59,651 nucleotides of DNA, from positions 1 through 59,651 of the forward strand of contig REEB01000127.1 of NCBI GenBank assembly GCA_007695295.1. Reading direction: 5' to 3'. The stretch is from Puniceicoccaceae bacterium (lineage in GTDB: Bacteria > Verrucomicrobiota > Verrucomicrobiia > Opitutales > Opitutaceae). A program made the translations under genes and the position numbers. The first letter of the stretch is position 1, and each line of letters begins with the position of its first letter. Under the pieces are notes generated by a model. It was given only the letters and a program-made list of their open reading frames with translations, made no database searches and was not told the DNA's origin. This document shows, piece by piece, positions 58,201-59,651 of this stretch.

Positions 58201-59184
58201 TCAGCGATAGAGGATCCTCGGAACAAGATTCACCTGCCGCGCCGTTCCATTGTCCCCATCCAAGCGCCGCCCGATCCGCACCGCCACTTCTTCGACAAAC
58301 TCCTCCCAGGGGATCGCAATCGTCGTCAGCCCCAGCTCCTCAGCCACCGGGGCATTGTCGAAGCCAATCACCCGCAGGCCGGCCCGGCCCTGACCGGCCG
58401 CCGCCTCCCAGAGGGCCTGGGCCAGCCGGTCGTTGACGCAAAAGATTCCGTCCGGTGCCGCTTCCAGCACTTTGCCCGCCACCCGCAGGCCGGCTTCACG
58501 CTCCCAGGAGCGCGCATGCACCACCACCGCCCCCGGCAGCACCTGCAGAAATCCTTCCACCCGCCGCTCACTTCGGGGATCCCCCCGCGGGCCCGCCAAC
58601 ACCGCCACCCGCCCGCAGCGCCACTGCCGCGCCAGCACTTCCGCCGCACTCCGCCCACCCGACCGGTCCTCCACCCCCACGCTGTCGATGAACCGCGCCG
58701 CCAGGCCTTCCGGCGGCATCCGGTTCAGCAACAGTCCGAAGCCCCCCGTCCGCACCAGTCGCCCCAAGGTCTCCGGACACTCCCAGAGCACCGGGTAAGT
58801 CCGCGCCTCCAGCCGCGCACGGTCCCGCGTCAGGCGCACTTGAAAAACCGTCCCCCGCCGCTCCAGCTACGCCGTCAACCGCCCCAGCCGGTGGGCCCCG
58901 ACACATCCCCCCCGCATCGCCCGCTCGTTGAAGATCAGGTCCGCCTTCACCGGCGTCCGCGCCGCCCCGGAGACATAACTCCCGGAGCCCACCGTCCGCG
59001 TCAGCAACCCCATCCGCTCCAAATCCGCCGCCAGCCGGTGCGCGGTCTGGTAACTCACCCCGAACTGCTTCGCCAAGGCCCGGTTCGAATAAAACCGATC
59101 CCCCGGCCGCAGGTAGCCTTCTTCAATCCGCGAAACCAACTGCTGGCGAAGCTGCAAATAACGGGCGCTGATGGGTCGTGGCAT
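58201..59184 (-). pseudogene. GntR/LacI-type transcriptional regulator interrupted by an in-frame TAG
   Basis: One frame of about 327 codons broken by a TAG at 58867-58869. Upstream of it (about 105 codons) is a GntR winged helix: RYLQLRQQLVSRIEEGYLRPGDRF, core IEEGYLRPGDRF, then SNRALAKQFGVSYQTAHRLAADL and GSGSYVSG. Downstream, without any frame shift, the sequence continues as LERRGTVFQVRL and a LacI-type ligand-binding domain (GIFCVNDRLAQALWEAAAGQ; LRVIGFDNAP). The layout fits regulators with a GntR head and a sugar-binding LacI tail. A single base change from GAG (Glu) or CAG (Gln) would explain it. The DNA-binding part may still be made alone, or the tail may restart at a later codon. 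A sequencing error is possible. Confidence 0.8.
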
Positions 59185-59219
59185 GGGAGGCGGGCAAGTG
59201 AGACCGTTTCGTAGTCATA

Positions 59220-59239
59220 TCACTTTGAGGAAAAAGTGA
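59220..59239. promoter_or_regulatory. Palindromic operator candidate between regulator and dehydrogenase
   Basis: TCACTTT-GAGGAA-AAAGTGA is a perfect 7-base inverted repeat with a 6-base spacer, 36 bases from the regulator start and 48 bases from the dehydrogenase start. TTGAGG within it could be a -35 for the dehydrogenase, with TTTATT 16 bases on as a weak -10. A binding site for the divergent GntR-type regulator is the natural reading, which is inference. Confidence 0.5.
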
Positions 59240-59287
59240 ACTCCTTTTTATTGCCCTCGCCCACCCCGGGAGCAAAGACTCCGCCCC

Positions 59288-59651
59288 ATGGGTCAACTCG
59301 GGGGCAAAGCCATCGTCGTCATCGGCGGCACCACCGGCCTCGGCCTCTCGGCCGCCCGGCGCTTTGTCGCCGAGGGTGCCCGCGTCGTGGTCACCGGCCG
59401 CAATCCCGACAGCGCCCGGGAGGCCGCCGGGCTGCTCGGCCCGGCTGGCCTCGCCCTCAACCAAGACGCCCGCGATCCCGCCTCCGCTCCCGCCGCCATT
59501 GACCGTTGCCGCGAGGCCTTCGGCGGCTTTGACGGGATCTACCATGTCGCCGGCGGCAGCGGGCGCCGCATGGGAGACGGTCCCCTCCACGAACTCACCG
59601 ATGAGGGCTGGTCCGCCACCCTCGACCTCAATCTCACCTCCCTCGTCTGGT
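59288..59651 (+). CDS. Short-chain dehydrogenase/reductase, 5' part
   Basis: The first 121 codons are visible before the window ends. The nucleotide-binding motif is GGTTGLGLSAARRF near residues 14-27, in the place of the usual TGxxxGxG, followed by VVVTGRNPDSARE. The segment GGFDGIYHVAGGSGRR holds the NNAG-equivalent (HVAGG), and LDLNLTSLVW is the start of the helix with the structural Asn. The catalytic Ser-Tyr-Lys lies beyond the window. It is divergent from the interrupted regulator, which may have controlled it. Substrate unknown; sugar or polyol oxidation would fit a GntR/LacI partner. Confidence 0.9.
   Translation, partial: MGQLGGKAIVVIGGTTGLGLSAARRFVAEGARVVVTGRNPDSAREAAGLLGPAGLALNQDARDPASAPAAIDRCREAFGGFDGIYHVAGGSGRRMGDGPLHELTDEGWSATLDLNLTSLVW

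Noticed and set aside
58867-58869. Reading the TAG as a recoded amino acid such as pyrrolysine
   Set aside because: No recoding signal or pyl genes are visible, and the protein is a regulator with no reason to use it. A point mutation or sequencing error is simpler.

Overview
The window reads as an ordinary chromosomal stretch of a high-GC Gram-negative bacterium, most likely a member of the Verrucomicrobiota (Opitutia-like). That placement is an inference. It rests on the gene mix: a DUF748 envelope protein, a secreted tripeptidyl-peptidase II homologue, an Rsm22-type methyltransferase, a Ski2-like helicase and a SNF2 helicase, with very GC-rich third codon positions and few clear Shine-Dalgarno sites. 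Envelope genes (heptose isomerase, lipoproteins, peptidoglycan enzymes) support an outer-membrane-bearing cell. I see no rRNA, tRNA, CRISPR array, prophage or intact insertion sequence. Forty-six genes are called; the first and last are cut by the window edges and one is interrupted by a stop codon.

Layout. 1-1.7 kb: end of a DUF748 gene. 1.7-10.5 kb: a run on the minus strand (cysteine desulfurase, recF, an HTH-metallo-beta-lactamase-fold fusion, a prolyl oligopeptidase, a Ski2-like helicase, a GNAT acetyltransferase). 10.6-14.1 kb: plus-strand genes for heptose isomerase, a SirB1-like protein, aroE and prepilin peptidase. 14.1-25.1 kb: tyrS divergent from peroxiredoxin and acnA, then a STAS/SpoIIE-phosphatase pair and the large secreted TPP II-like protease. 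25.1-25.6 kb: a gene-free stretch of clustered small palindromes. 25.6-30.8 kb: minus-strand CsgG-like protein, an unknown protein, an M20 peptidase, an M48 lipoprotein and an Rsm22-like protein. 31-36.3 kb: hybrid histidine kinase, GNAT, FAD oxidoreductase and cysK. 36.3-41.2 kb: a tightly overlapped minus-strand array (S4 protein, acylphosphatase, ABC ATPase, ABC permease, TPR membrane protein, cysC, cysD). 41.4-43.9 kb: pyrE and recQ, overlapping tail to tail.

43.9-52.2 kb is the most coherent block. It holds a sodium:solute symporter, anmK, a DigH/YddW-like glycan hydrolase lipoprotein, a dipeptide epimerase, a class A beta-lactamase-fold serine hydrolase and a PBP4-type DD-peptidase. Together they look like a peptidoglycan turnover and salvage locus in which the symporter could supply the uptake step. 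A second hybrid histidine kinase, paralogous to the one at 31 kb, is divergent from this block. The window closes with phoU, a SNF2 helicase, a GntR/LacI-type regulator split by an in-frame TAG, and a divergent short-chain dehydrogenase with a palindromic operator candidate between them.

Start codons were chosen by family alignment from memory, signal peptides and overlaps with neighbours, because Shine-Dalgarno signals are generally weak. All functional assignments come from reading the translated sequence; no database search was run.
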